Assembly: GCA_028871555.1 (NCBI GenBank)
Contig: JAGWNA010000002.1
Location: forward strand, 1-64,000
Source: Lysobacteraceae bacterium
Lineage (GTDB): Bacteria; Pseudomonadota; Gammaproteobacteria; Xanthomonadales; Rhodanobacteraceae
DNA: 64,000 nt
Direction of reading: 5' to 3'
The translations under genes were made by a program, and so were the position numbers. Positions within the stretch are counted from its first letter, which is position 1. Each line of letters opens with the position of its first letter. Under the pieces are notes generated by a model that saw only the letters and a program-made list of their open reading frames with translations, ran no database searches and had not been told where the DNA came from. This document shows positions 55,448 through 64,000 of this stretch, piece by piece.

Positions 55448-56966
55448 TCGAGATGGCAAGGGCGGAGTAGGTCCTGAACTCCATGGACGCCTGCGAATCG
55501 GCCACGGCCTGGTAATCGGCAATGGCTTCCCTGCCGCGCCTGATCGCGTCATACACCCGCGCCCGGAAGAAACGGGCCTGCCAGTCTTCACTCGCATCGA
55601 TGATGGCGGAACAGACTTTCAGCGCCCGTGGGTAACGTTTCAGGCGGAACAAGGCTTCGCACGACAAGCGGTCGAACCCGGGATCTGCTCCGAAACCTCC
55701 CGAGAGTTTGGCGGCTGCTTCCCCATAGGCAGCGACCTGCTGATAATTGCTCAACCGGGCGTAAGTCGATGCCAGTTCGCGGTAGGTCTGCGCCTTGGCA
55801 TCATTGGCCTCTGCCTCGCTCGCAAAGCGCGTATTGGGCAGGTCCTCGATGGCGCGCCTGCCCCATGTCAGGGCATTGGCATAGTTGCCCTGCTTGTACC
55901 AGATGAGCGACGCAACCCGGTCGATGGCATAGTCGTTGCCCCCGGCTTTGTGGGTGGCGAGCTGGGTGTCGCTGTGAAGCGCATCGGTGGCAGATTGCAG
56001 GAAGCGGTTCGCGAACGCTCCGCCGCCAGGCGCCATCACCATCGCGTCGAGAGCAGCTTCGATTTCCCCGACGGCATTTGCATCGTCGCGCTTGGCAAAT
56101 GTCCGGATGACGTCGCGTGCGTCCCGGGTCGCCGTGCCGTCGGCGAGTCGCCCCATGGCCCGTTCGACGCATCCATCCTGCCCATCGCTGCCCGGGTAGG
56201 TGCGGCAGTCCAGCGAAGCCGCACCCAGCAAGTCGGCGTACAACTTCAGGTGCAGCATCTTCAGGGGAGAGCCGGATGGCGCGGCAGCGGCGTACCGTTG
56301 CACGAACGCCTTCATCGCGTCGGTGGAGCCGCCCCATTTGGGTTGCAGGCCGCTCAGTCGCACCTCATACAGCGGATAGTAGTTCGGGAACCTGGCGATG
56401 GCTTTTCTGAAGGTGGCCTCCTGCACGGCGTCGCTCTGCGTATCCCTTGCGATCAACAGCGCCAGATAACGGGCGTACGGGTTGTCCGGTGCCAGTTGGA
56501 CAACGTCGTCGATGTCCCGGGCCGCGAGTTCCAGCTCGCGCTGGAAGCGGTTGGCATGAGTGGAATCGACGTCGTTGGCAAAGCCATGCCCGCGAATCCA
56601 CCAGCCCAGGTTGTAGTGATAGTCCGCCCGGATCAGGCGCGCGAGCAGAGACTTGGGGTTTCCGCCGACCCATGCATTCAGCCGGTCGGCAAATGCCTTG
56701 TCGGACGGGGCCGCTGCATAAGCGACGAATGCCGCAAAAGGGGCAAAGTGCCAACGCCCCATATGGCTTTGCGCCAGCACCTCGTCTGCCTGTTGTTTCG
56801 CCCTGGAGAAATGGCCCTCGCGAATCTCGAGCCGGACACTTTGCGCCCTTTCGAACACGGTAGGCTGGTGGTGGTGGGCGTATCCGCACCCGGAAATCGC
56901 GAGCGCCAGCAGTGCCATGGGCGACAGCGAGACCATGAGAAGGGAGCACAGGCGCAATCCGTTCAT
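55146..56966 (-). CDS. DUF4034-like TPR lipoprotein
   Basis: A 606-residue lipoprotein (lipobox AISGC near residue 27) rich in TPR-type helices: RAKQQADEVLAQS, ARDIDDVVQLAPDNPYARYL, YPRALKVCSAIIDASED. It has the motif LQPKWGGSTDAM, also in the next gene, as in DUF4034 proteins. The role is unknown; such proteins are probably scaffolds in the periplasm. First gene of cassette A reading from the left, on the strand opposite the dimethylargininase gene. Confidence 0.75.
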   Translation of the reverse strand: MNGLRLCSLLMVSLSPMALLALAISGCGYAHHHQPTVFERAQSVRLEIREGHFSRAKQQADEVLAQSHMGRWHFAPFAAFVAYAAAPSDKAFADRLNAWVGGNPKSLLARLIRADYHYNLGWWIRGHGFANDVDSTHANRFQRELELAARDIDDVVQLAPDNPYARYLALLIARDTQSDAVQEATFRKAIARFPNYYPLYEVRLSGLQPKWGGSTDAMKAFVQRYAAAAPSGSPLKMLHLKLYADLLGAASLDCRTYPGSDGQDGCVERAMGRLADGTATRDARDVIRTFAKRDDANAVGEIEAALDAMVMAPGGGAFANRFLQSATDALHSDTQLATHKAGGNDYAIDRVASLIWYKQGNYANALTWGRRAIEDLPNTRFASEAEANDAKAQTYRELASTYARLSNYQQVAAYGEAAAKLSGGFGADPGFDRLSCEALFRLKRYPRALKVCSAIIDASEDWQARFFRARVYDAIRRGREAIADYQAVADSQASMEFRTYSALAISIIYDKENKFQDALDSMNGFGNLFVAGRVTHPDLAAYYNNRCYDKMKLGHPKAALDDCDTSLRYGNIPDALSKQQQLMHQLGTPSDSDLSHAEPRSGNSPH

Positions 56967-57038
56967 AACATCATTCCTTCCCGTCGTGGCAGTCGTACCC
57001 GCTTCAAACCGCGCTTTCGCTGCATCGTCGCGCCCCGG

Positions 57039-58628
57039 CTATTGTGGGCGCATCGCCCGCATCCGAGCCACCGCACCCTGCTGGCCCGGGACGTCGCCAA
57101 AGCGCGCGACGAAATCGGAAATTGTTTGATCCAGACCGTCGCGAGGCTGGTTTTTTTGGATGCCCGCCCGGAGAAACCAGCCTTGAGGATTGTCGGGGTC
57201 GATCTGGATCAGCCGATTGGCCACTGTCCAGCCTTTGTTCCAATCGTGACTTGAGTGAACGTAGATATGTCCAAGTTCGGCCAAGGTCCACCGGTCCGTA
57301 GGATTCAGCCGTAGCGCCTGTTCGTAGTCGCCGATGGCCCCGGCGATGTTTCCGGTCGATTCGTAGGCCAGGCCACGCACATCGAATGCGTTCTCGTCTT
57401 GCGGGGCAATGGCAATGAGGGCATTGCCCTCGGCCAGCGCCCAGTCCGGGTAGCCTAAGGCGGGCAATTCGAATGCGCGCCCTTCGCGCTGCTCGAGTCG
57501 ACCTGGATCGAAACGGACGACCTCCGAGCGGTAAATCACCGACAGCGCCGGAGAGTTGCGATTCTGCGCCGCCCATCCCCCGCTCATCAGCATGTTCACC
57601 GGGGCTGCTTCGCCAAACACATTTCGATAGAGCTCAAGTTCGGTGACCGGGTTGCAGTCGCAGTCCTCGACATAGGCCTCGCCGCCGCTGTTTTCCGAAC
57701 GAAGCAGCCTCAACAACGGGTTCTTGCCGGCGTGGAGCCGGGCGCTGGCGATGATGCGCTGCATCTCCTGCACCGAGCCGCCCCATTTGGGCTGTGCCAT
57801 CCAGACAAGGCGCGCGTAGATCGTGTAGTTGGCTGGATCGACGGCGAGGCCGCGTCTCGCCGCGTTCGTTGCGTATGCGCCGTCGCCTTCCAGCGCAGCC
57901 GCGTAAATCATCGCGGCGTAAGCCGCGGTCAAATTCGGCTGCAGTGCTGCGGCCCGGTCGAGATCCGTGCGGGCAAGCCGGAGCAGGCGGCCCATCGATT
58001 CGAACGAATTCCGGGATGTTTTCTGCACGTAGTCGGAGCCGCGCGCCTGCTGTGCCATCTGCACGTAGGCGGTACCGCTGGCCGCCAGAGCGAAGGGGCT
58101 CGCGGGCGATTGGCGTTTCCACGCGTCCAGGAGCGCGCGGGTCTCCTCCGACCCGTTCCTGAAATCGATGTTGAACGTCCGGTCCAGTTCCCCCTGTGCG
58201 TTCGGTTGCGACAACTGCGCATGCAGCGCTGCGGCAAGGTGCCGATCCAGTTCCGCCGCGTGCCCGGACTGTATGAGCTGACGCGCGTCGCCTGGCGTGA
58301 CCGCCGGATCGAATTGGTAGCGGCAGTATGCGGAGGTCACTGCCTTCGACCACGCAACGCCCGGGGGATCCGGATAGGTGAGGCAACGTTTCAGTGGGTC
58401 GGCCACGGTTTCCGCCTGCCGGGCCTCCGCCAGGAAGCGGGCGAGCTGATCGTGGCTGACAGGCTGCGCGTCGGGCGCTGCCAGGGGCGCGAATCGTCTG
58501 ACGGGGCTGACCAGGGTCGTCGTGGCAGTTGGCCGGGTGTTGCCGGGCGGCGGGAGCAGCGACAGGACCGCAACAACGGCAATCAGCAAAATTCCGATCG
58601 CCAGCAGCCAACGCGCGCGTGACGGCAT
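57039..58628 (-). CDS. DUF4034-like TPR protein with N-terminal membrane anchor
   Basis: A 529-residue protein with an N-terminal helix (WLLAIGILLIAVVAVLSLL), a family region with MAQPKWGGSVQEMQRIIASA, and TPR units near the C-terminus (GNIAGAIGDYEQALRLNPTD). A cysteine cluster (CDCN) lies in the middle. It shares PKWGGS and domain order with the neighbour 72 bp downstream, so the two are distant paralogues. Confidence 0.75.
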   Translation of the reverse strand: MPSRARWLLAIGILLIAVVAVLSLLPPPGNTRPTATTTLVSPVRRFAPLAAPDAQPVSHDQLARFLAEARQAETVADPLKRCLTYPDPPGVAWSKAVTSAYCRYQFDPAVTPGDARQLIQSGHAAELDRHLAAALHAQLSQPNAQGELDRTFNIDFRNGSEETRALLDAWKRQSPASPFALAASGTAYVQMAQQARGSDYVQKTSRNSFESMGRLLRLARTDLDRAAALQPNLTAAYAAMIYAAALEGDGAYATNAARRGLAVDPANYTIYARLVWMAQPKWGGSVQEMQRIIASARLHAGKNPLLRLLRSENSGGEAYVEDCDCNPVTELELYRNVFGEAAPVNMLMSGGWAAQNRNSPALSVIYRSEVVRFDPGRLEQREGRAFELPALGYPDWALAEGNALIAIAPQDENAFDVRGLAYESTGNIAGAIGDYEQALRLNPTDRWTLAELGHIYVHSSHDWNKGWTVANRLIQIDPDNPQGWFLRAGIQKNQPRDGLDQTISDFVARFGDVPGQQGAVARMRAMRPQ

Positions 58629-58846
58629 GTCCTGTATCCCCTGTGGGAAATCGGCGAAGTATCTGGTGCATCGATCCCTGCGGCGCCTGGCTGCCCGACG
58701 GATCGACCTGCGCCGGGTCGTACCTGCCGGGCAGACTCCGGCTCGGATCGTCCCACATCAAACCCGGCCTGTCATCGTTCTCGAGGTTGAACCCGTACGC
58801 CCCGGGGTTGGATCGCCGCCTGTGACGCCATGCGAACGGCGCGTCG

Positions 58847-59026
58847 TCAGCCCGACGCGCGCCCCACCATGCCTTCACTCCGCATCCAGTCGAGGGTGTC
58901 GGCGAGCAGGGTGTCGAGCGGGGTTTCGAGGTAGTCCAGTTCATGCCGGGCCTCGGAGGAATCCACGCGCAGCGCGTGGCAGGTCAGGGTGGCGGCTTCG
59001 GGGGTGATGTCGGGCTGCTTGCCGCG
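58847..59026 (-). pseudogene. 3' fragment of the NAD-dependent epimerase gene
   Basis: Encodes GKQPDITPEAATLTCHALRV and on to the stop, matching the last ~58 residues of the gene at 62840-63823 with about six amino-acid changes. DNA similarity extends past the stop to about 58826. The 5' part of the gene is missing; the break is at 59028, where a dimethylargininase fragment begins. The gap 58629-58846 holds no gene I can support. Confidence 0.9.
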
Positions 59027-59027
59027 C

Positions 59028-59180
59028 ACCCGGCAGCGATTGATCGACGCCGGCTACAAGGTCACCGCCGTCGACGTCAGCGAACTGCAGAAGGCTGAAG
59101 GCGCCGTGACCTGCTGCAGCCTGGTGTTTCGCGATATGGGGCAGCGCGATGGCGAAGACCGGCAAACCGGCGGGACGTGA
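59028..59180 (+). pseudogene. 3' fragment of the dimethylargininase gene
   Basis: Bases 59028-59157 match 54950-55079 with one mismatch in 130 bp. The fragment encodes RQRLIDAGYKVTAVDVSEL through TCCSLVFRDMGQ and ends naturally at TGA 59180. It lacks the first ~215 residues. It probably preserves the original 3' end that the intact copy has lost. The gap 59181-59311 holds no gene. Confidence 0.92.
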
Positions 59181-59311
59181 TGATCCGGGCAGGGATCATC
59201 CGATGGGTGTCGGACGAGGTGTGATCGAACGAGCTTGATCGGCCAAGAGCGGCTGGTCGCCCGGTGCGCCCGGTCGGCAAGGTGTCCACGAAACCGTCAG
59301 CGACCCACCCA

Positions 59312-59704
59312 TCATCTTTCTTGCGAGTGCCTTGCGGTGTATTTGCCCATCAGCATTTCCAGGCCACAGCACGCCAGAACAGCTCCGGCTACCGCTATCC
59401 CGGAAATCCAGTTCCAGCCATGTCGTCCCAGTGGCAGGATGCCCAGGCCGTAAAGCACGGACAACAGTGCCGCCAGCAGAAAAAGCGGACCCGTATAGAA
59501 GCAATGTCTGCGTCCACAGCGCCGGGCGTTGACCAGGCAGGCCATCCCCATCACCGTGAAGCTGATGGTCCAGACGGCGGTATGGACGACAGTCCCGGCA
59601 TTGGCGCCGAGCACGATCAGCACCCACGGCGCTATCCACAGAAGTCCCGTAGCCCAACGCGAACCAAGCAGGTCCTTGTCACAACTCCTTGCATAGTGAC
59701 TCAT
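59312..59704 (-). CDS. Four-helix membrane protein of unknown function
   Basis: A 130-residue integral membrane protein with about four helices (LLWIAPWVLIVLG, AVWTISFTVMGMACLV, LFLLAALLSVLYGLGIL, IAVAGAVLACCGLEML). The cytoplasmic or lumenal motif NARRCGRRHCFYTGPLFL with Cys-x3-His-Cys may bind a metal. I see similar small proteins in many proteobacteria, but no function can be given. The stretch 59705-60008 holds no gene I can support. Confidence 0.7.
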   Translation of the reverse strand: MSHYARSCDKDLLGSRWATGLLWIAPWVLIVLGANAGTVVHTAVWTISFTVMGMACLVNARRCGRRHCFYTGPLFLLAALLSVLYGLGILPLGRHGWNWISGIAVAGAVLACCGLEMLMGKYTARHSQER

Positions 59705-60008
59705 GGTCAAACTCCGCTGAACCGATCACAAAGACGGGCGGCCTTGAACGGCGAGCTCGGGTCGGCTGGCGCCCTTTGCAGCTTGCTCGGTCAGCTTTGG
59801 GTCCGCAAGCGCCGAGGCCGGCCGGGAGCTGTCGGTCATCGTGATCGAGCGAACGCTGACCAGCTGCGGCCCGAAAGCCCCGGGGAAAAACATCATTCGC
59901 CTGGTGTTGGGCAGGAAGTTTCCTGCTCTGGTCAAGCCTCTTGCCCAACGAACCAACGACCGATGACCGTAACAAGGCTCATGCCCAACCAATGCCGGAA
60001 TCTATCAA

Positions 60009-60842
60009 TCAGGCTGAGCGCGCTTCCCAGCGCTCGACAAGTGTCTTTCTGTGGCTTCTGCTGACATTCAGCTCCTGACCATCGGTGAGCCTCAGCAAGG
60101 CATCACCATTAGCGATGGGTTGCAGGTCCTTGATACGGTCAATGGCAACGATGGCCCGGCGATGGATTCGTACAAAAAGGGCCGGATCAATTTTGGCCTC
60201 GAAAGCCACGGACGTCTCCCGAATCAAGTGCACTGATGCTCCTACATGCAGTGCCAGATAATTTCCAAGCGTCTCGATCCAGTCAACATCAATCAGATGG
60301 ATGACGCTGATCCGCCCGCGCTGCTTAACCGTGACTCGATCGAGATGATGGTGCTTCGTTTGAGCTCCGGAAGGCATCGTGTGGCGTGGAATAAAGTCAA
60401 TCACATGGGCGAGAGCGCTCAGAGAACAAAGCGCATAGACCAGCAACAGCCCATTGCTGGTCAGATTGCTGGAGAGGTCTGCCAGGTCGGGCACCCACTC
60501 GTGCTTCAGCGCCCAGGCGACCAGTACGCAGGAAATGAGAATCAGCAGAACCGAGAGCACAGCAGCAGCGGCGAGATGGAACGTTGCATGACGCAGGATG
60601 CGCGATCCGGTGACGGGAAAGCGACGCGTCAGATATAACAGAAGCGTTGCCGTGGGTGCGCCAAGCAGGCCCGCTACCCCGATGCGCAGGGTCTCGAGTG
60701 GCCAAGTCAGCGGATGTCCCGCTTGGCGGGCGCGCAACACATTGTCTGGCTCAAGGACAAGCAGGAAGGCTATCCAGTAGAGAAAGCCAAGGGTGACCTG
60801 GCACACCCAGGCGGGCAACACTCGCGTGCTGGAAGTATTCAT
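60009..60842 (-). CDS. Membrane-anchored LytTR-family transcription regulator
   Basis: A 277-residue protein with four N-terminal helices (through about residue 140) and a C-terminal LytTR DNA-binding domain: RISVIHLIDVDWIETLGNYL, FVRIHRRAIVAIDRIKDLQP, LRLTDGQELNVSRSHRKTL. No receiver domain is present, so the membrane part may sense the signal. Divergent from the carboxylesterase across 172 bp, which it may control. The ATG at 60842 follows GAGGAG. Confidence 0.85.
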   Translation of the reverse strand: MNTSSTRVLPAWVCQVTLGFLYWIAFLLVLEPDNVLRARQAGHPLTWPLETLRIGVAGLLGAPTATLLLYLTRRFPVTGSRILRHATFHLAAAAVLSVLLILISCVLVAWALKHEWVPDLADLSSNLTSNGLLLVYALCSLSALAHVIDFIPRHTMPSGAQTKHHHLDRVTVKQRGRISVIHLIDVDWIETLGNYLALHVGASVHLIRETSVAFEAKIDPALFVRIHRRAIVAIDRIKDLQPIANGDALLRLTDGQELNVSRSHRKTLVERWEARSA

Positions 60843-61014
60843 CGGTATGACGCTCCTCATCGTGCTGAATTCTGACCAGTTACGGGTTCAGGCGTCCATC
60901 ATCTGGGCAAGCAACTGTTTTTGTGACGAACTGGGGCGAAGTGGTGACGAACCGGTCTGGCCATGCAGGGCAGCGGCATCCAGACTCTTGGCATCCTCGA
61001 TCTGAAATATCCCC

Positions 61015-62667
61015 ATGCGATTACGGCACTACCTCATCCTTGGCTTCCTCACATTGCTGTATGCGGGCAGTGCCTGGGCGGCAACCATCCGCACGGCATC
61101 CGGGTTAGTGGAGGGAGAAAAGTTCGGCGACCTTACGGTGTTCAAAGGCATGCCGTTCGCCGCGCCTCCCGTCGGGAGGCTTCGCTGGCGGGAGCCACAA
61201 CCAGTGCAGGCGTGGTCCGGCGTGAAACTGCTGAACCGTTTCGCACCGCGATGCATGCAACAGGGCATGTATCCCACGAACGCTCCGGTCGAGCCGATGA
61301 GTGAGGATTGCCTTTACCTGAATCTTTGGGTGCCCCCGCATGCCGTTGGTGAGAAATTGCCAGTCATGGTGTGGATCTATGGTGGCGGCCTGGCCAACGG
61401 CTCAGGTTCTACGCCACTCTACGCCGGTGACGTGCTTGCGCATCAGGGCATTATTGTTGTTACCTTCAACTATCGTCTTGGTGTGCTCGGCTTTCTCGCT
61501 CGCACTCAACTTGCGCAAGAATCGCCGCGACACACAACCGGTAACTACGGCCTTCTCGACCAGATAGCCGCGCTGCAATGGGTTCAAAGGAATATCGTCG
61601 CCTTCGGCGGCGACCCTTCCCGTGTCACGGTATTCGGACAGTCTTCCGGCTCGATCTCGATCAGCGCATTAAGCGTGTCTCCATTGGCAAAGGGGCTGTT
61701 TCGCTACGCTATCGGTGAAAGCGGCGGTCTATTCGAACCGATAGGGCTATCTCCGGATCTGACCAAAAGCGGAGCGGAAAGAAATGGCGCTACTTTTGCG
61801 AAGCGCGCAGGGGCCTCATCCATCGCGGCACTGCGGCAAATGTCCGCCGCGGCACTAGTGAAAGTGCCATTCACTCCAGCCATCATCATGGACGGTACTG
61901 TCATCGACAGGCCTCCCGCCGACGCATACCGACAGGGTCGAATCAATCCATCGGCTTTTATGATTGGCTCCAATCAGGATGAAGGCGTGATCTTCCTGGC
62001 CGGAAAGCATGTCACACCAGAGAAATTCGACCAGATCCTGGGTCTTGATTTTCCGTCATGGCTGATCGAATTGGCCGCGCCATCTCCTGGCAATACACCT
62101 GCGACAGCCTACGCCGCGGCCAAGCGTTTCGAAGGTGATGTGCGGTTTCATTGGGATATGTGGACTTGGGCACGGTTGGCTACGCACGCAGGAAAGTCCG
62201 CTTATCTCTACAGCTTCGATCATCCAACGCCGTGTTCGACGATAGAGGGCTGTGTAACAGCGACTCGGCACGGGGATGAAATGCCTTACGTGTTCGGGCA
62301 CGACCTGGGGAACCCATGGTCCATCCAGGATCGTGATCTGTCGAGACTGATCGTCGGGTGCTGGACACATTTTGCCAAGACAGGTTCTCCCGATGGCTGT
62401 GGACTTCCCGTCTGGCCGAGCTATGGTGATCGAGCAACCATGATGTTGCTCGACAACCATCCGCATCTCTCACGGATGCGCCCTGACCATGCGCTACGGC
62501 GACTGGATAGAATCTATCGTTGGGCCTCAGTCCTAGTGCCGCATCCAATCGTCTCGCTTGTCGTCGCGTTTCTTGTCCTTTGCGCTCTATTTTTGATGCT
62601 CGCGATGTTGGTGCGATGGTGCATGCGCCGTGCACGTCTACATCGGGCTCGGCCAGCGGCAGCCTGA
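61015..62667 (+). CDS. Type-B carboxylesterase with C-terminal membrane helix
   Basis: A 550-residue exported alpha/beta hydrolase. It has a signal peptide (LILGFLTLLYAGSAWA), the oxyanion loop YGGGLANGSG, the nucleophile Ser in FGQSSGS (the usual motif is GESAG), Glu in IGSNQDEG and His in TRHGDEMPY. The end carries a hydrophobic helix (VSLVVAFLVLCALFLMLAML) followed by basic residues, which would anchor it in the inner membrane. Lower G+C than its neighbours suggests transfer. Confidence 0.88.
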   Translation: MRLRHYLILGFLTLLYAGSAWAATIRTASGLVEGEKFGDLTVFKGMPFAAPPVGRLRWREPQPVQAWSGVKLLNRFAPRCMQQGMYPTNAPVEPMSEDCLYLNLWVPPHAVGEKLPVMVWIYGGGLANGSGSTPLYAGDVLAHQGIIVVTFNYRLGVLGFLARTQLAQESPRHTTGNYGLLDQIAALQWVQRNIVAFGGDPSRVTVFGQSSGSISISALSVSPLAKGLFRYAIGESGGLFEPIGLSPDLTKSGAERNGATFAKRAGASSIAALRQMSAAALVKVPFTPAIIMDGTVIDRPPADAYRQGRINPSAFMIGSNQDEGVIFLAGKHVTPEKFDQILGLDFPSWLIELAAPSPGNTPATAYAAAKRFEGDVRFHWDMWTWARLATHAGKSAYLYSFDHPTPCSTIEGCVTATRHGDEMPYVFGHDLGNPWSIQDRDLSRLIVGCWTHFAKTGSPDGCGLPVWPSYGDRATMMLLDNHPHLSRMRPDHALRRLDRIYRWASVLVPHPIVSLVVAFLVLCALFLMLAMLVRWCMRRARLHRARPAAA

Positions 62668-62839
62668 CTTGTCGAAGCAGCCGTATCAGCCAAAAGTCGG
62701 CGTATCTTCCGGAGATATTCGTGTGGATGCCCGGCCGGTTTGGCTCGTCCCGTGACGGTCGTGGGGGCCGGGAACTTCCCGCTGCCCAGATCTCCCGGAT
62801 ACTGCCGCCACCGATGGCGCAAGCGCGAACGGCGCTCCA

Positions 62840-63823
62840 TCAGCCCGCCGCGCGTCCCACCATGCCTTCGTGCCGCATCCAGTCGAGGGTGTCGGCGAGC
62901 AGCGTGTCGAGCGGGGTTTCGACGTAGTCCAGTTCGCGCCGGGCCTTGGAGGAATCCACGCGCAGCGCGTGGCAGGTCAGGGTGGCGGCTTCGGGGGTGA
63001 TGTCGGGCTGCTTGCCGCTGACCCGCGACCAGGCGTCGGCCAGCCGGGCGAAGGCCATCAAGGCGAAGGCCGGCGTGGCGCTGCGCGGGGTGCGTTTGCC
63101 CAACGCCGCGCCAACGCGATGCACGAAGTCGACGAAGCTGGCCTGCTCGCCGCCGAGCAGATAGGCCTGTCCGAACCGCTGCCGCTGCCAGGCGCGCACC
63201 TGGGCTTTGGCGATCTCACGCACGTCGGCGAACGCGCCGATGCCGGGCGGGATGCCGGGCAGCTTTTCGCGGTCCACCAGCATGATCAGCCGTGCCCAGT
63301 TGTGGCGATCGCCCGGACCCAGGATGTGCGAGGGGTTGAACACGATCCACGGCACGCGGGCATGGCGCACGGCCTGTTCGGAGAGGAATTTGCTGCGTTC
63401 GTAATTGATCCAGCTTTCGCCGCCGCGCTGCGGCAGCGATTCGTCCATCACGCCGTGCACCAGATGCGACCAGGCCGACACCGAGGAGGTGTGCATGAAG
63501 GCGGGCACGCCGGCCGCTTCGCTGGCACGCAGCAGGTTTTCGGTGCCCTGCACGTTGGTGGCGGTTTGCGCCGCCGCCTGCGGACGCCACATGCTGGTGT
63601 CGGCCGCGGCATGGAACACCGCGTCGCACCCGTTCACGGCTGCCTGCAGGCTGGCCCGATCCGCCAGTTCGGCACGCACCGGCACCGCCCCCGCGGCGGT
63701 GATGGCGGCATCGGATCCGGCACGGCGCGACAGTGCCTTGACCGTACAGCCGGCGGTACGCAGTTCGTGCAGCAAGTGTCCGCCCAGAAATCCGCTGGCG
63801 CCGGTGAGAAACACGGTGGTCAT
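62840..63823 (-). CDS. NAD-dependent epimerase/dehydratase family protein
   Basis: A 327-residue extended SDR with FLTGASGFLGGHLL for NAD binding, the catalytic set in HTSSVSAWS and NYERSKFLSE (Tyr-x-x-x-Lys), and NPSHILGPGDRHNW. The substrate is unknown; the type is close to dihydroflavonol-reductase/steroid-like groups. The ATG at 63823 follows AGGAAA. Its 3' end recurs at 58847-59026. The remaining 177 bp to the window end hold no gene. Confidence 0.9.
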   Translation of the reverse strand: MTTVFLTGASGFLGGHLLHELRTAGCTVKALSRRAGSDAAITAAGAVPVRAELADRASLQAAVNGCDAVFHAAADTSMWRPQAAAQTATNVQGTENLLRASEAAGVPAFMHTSSVSAWSHLVHGVMDESLPQRGGESWINYERSKFLSEQAVRHARVPWIVFNPSHILGPGDRHNWARLIMLVDREKLPGIPPGIGAFADVREIAKAQVRAWQRQRFGQAYLLGGEQASFVDFVHRVGAALGKRTPRSATPAFALMAFARLADAWSRVSGKQPDITPEAATLTCHALRVDSSKARRELDYVETPLDTLLADTLDWMRHEGMVGRAAG

Positions 63824-64000
63824 GCTGTTTCCTGTCATGAACTGGCCGGTATGAACGGGAGCAGGCGCCCCATGGATGGCCATGCGGCATGCCCGGACGA
63901 ATCGGGATGCGTTCGATGCCGTCGCGCGCGGACGGACCCACCTCGGGTACGGGTGTGCGGCGCGCGGCGATCCGTCGGCTACTGGCTCTTTTGCTACTGG

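Noticed and set aside
58690-58835. Possible Rhs C-terminal remnant on the minus strand (PGAYGFNLEN ... PGRYDPAQVDPSG)
   Set aside because: Only loosely like the Rhs core end, with no YYD/DPIGL motif; too weak to report as a feature.
59679-59992. Two overlapping minus-strand frames of 88-98 codons
   Set aside because: No recognisable domain or good ribosome site, and neither is clearly preferred.

Overview
This is a high-GC chromosomal window from a gammaproteobacterium. Gene content, gene order (asnS, iscA-type gene, rpsF-rpsR-rplI, dnaB, alr, radA, ypjD-ffh) and GTAGGAGCGCACCC-type REP palindromes suggest the Lysobacterales (Xanthomonadales), probably a Rhodanobacter-like member of Rhodanobacteraceae. 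The taxonomic call is an inference from gene style; no marker search could be run.

Layout. 1-4570 (minus): a formate operon with an oxalate/formate-type MFS transporter, fdsG, fdsB and the 5' part of fdsA. 4769-14365 (plus): a tightly overlapping molybdenum operon (modABC, moeA, moaA, moaC, mobA, moaD, a moaE-moeB-rhodanese fusion, a second moeA, a DUF7009-like gene), which would supply the cofactor for the formate dehydrogenase. 14384-17440: a secreted EreA/ChaN-like protein, a frameshifted DadA-like remnant, an N-formylglutamate deformylase whose Shine-Dalgarno lies in a perfect hairpin, and a His/Lys-rich secreted peptide. 17536-21073 (minus): an SDR, a 2-aminomuconic-semialdehyde-type dehydrogenase, a beta carbonic anhydrase and a RidA-family deaminase. 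21093-33733: housekeeping genes. 33969-37844: an SLC13-type transporter, an array of four 96-bp REP units, a DUF3014-like gene and thpR.

37964-42321 is the most interesting region: a split borosin RiPP locus. A free SonM/OphMA-type peptide-backbone alpha-N-methyltransferase is translationally coupled to a GNAT acetyltransferase. Two paralogous precursor genes follow. Together they carry three copies of a hydrophobic Cys-Cys core, each preceded by a conserved recognition helix and followed by an acidic tail. An IS256-family transposase remnant lies between the precursors, and a TPR-GGDEF protein starts 3 bp after the second one. A+T content rises inside the GNAT gene and falls back inside the GGDEF gene, so the cassette looks mosaic and acquired.

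42534-54070 holds exported hydrolases (M28, M14 and S9 peptidases), an NfeD/stomatin pair, a second EreA/ChaN-like paralogue, and REP or MITE-like elements in the gaps. 54296-63823 is a rearranged region. The 3' end of a dimethylargininase-type gene and the 3' end of an NAD-dependent epimerase gene each occur twice, and the extra copies meet at base 59028. This is the signature of two alternative gene cassettes stacked in tandem between the same two flanking genes: cassette A holds two DUF4034-like TPR genes; cassette B holds a membrane protein, a LytTR regulator and a carboxylesterase.
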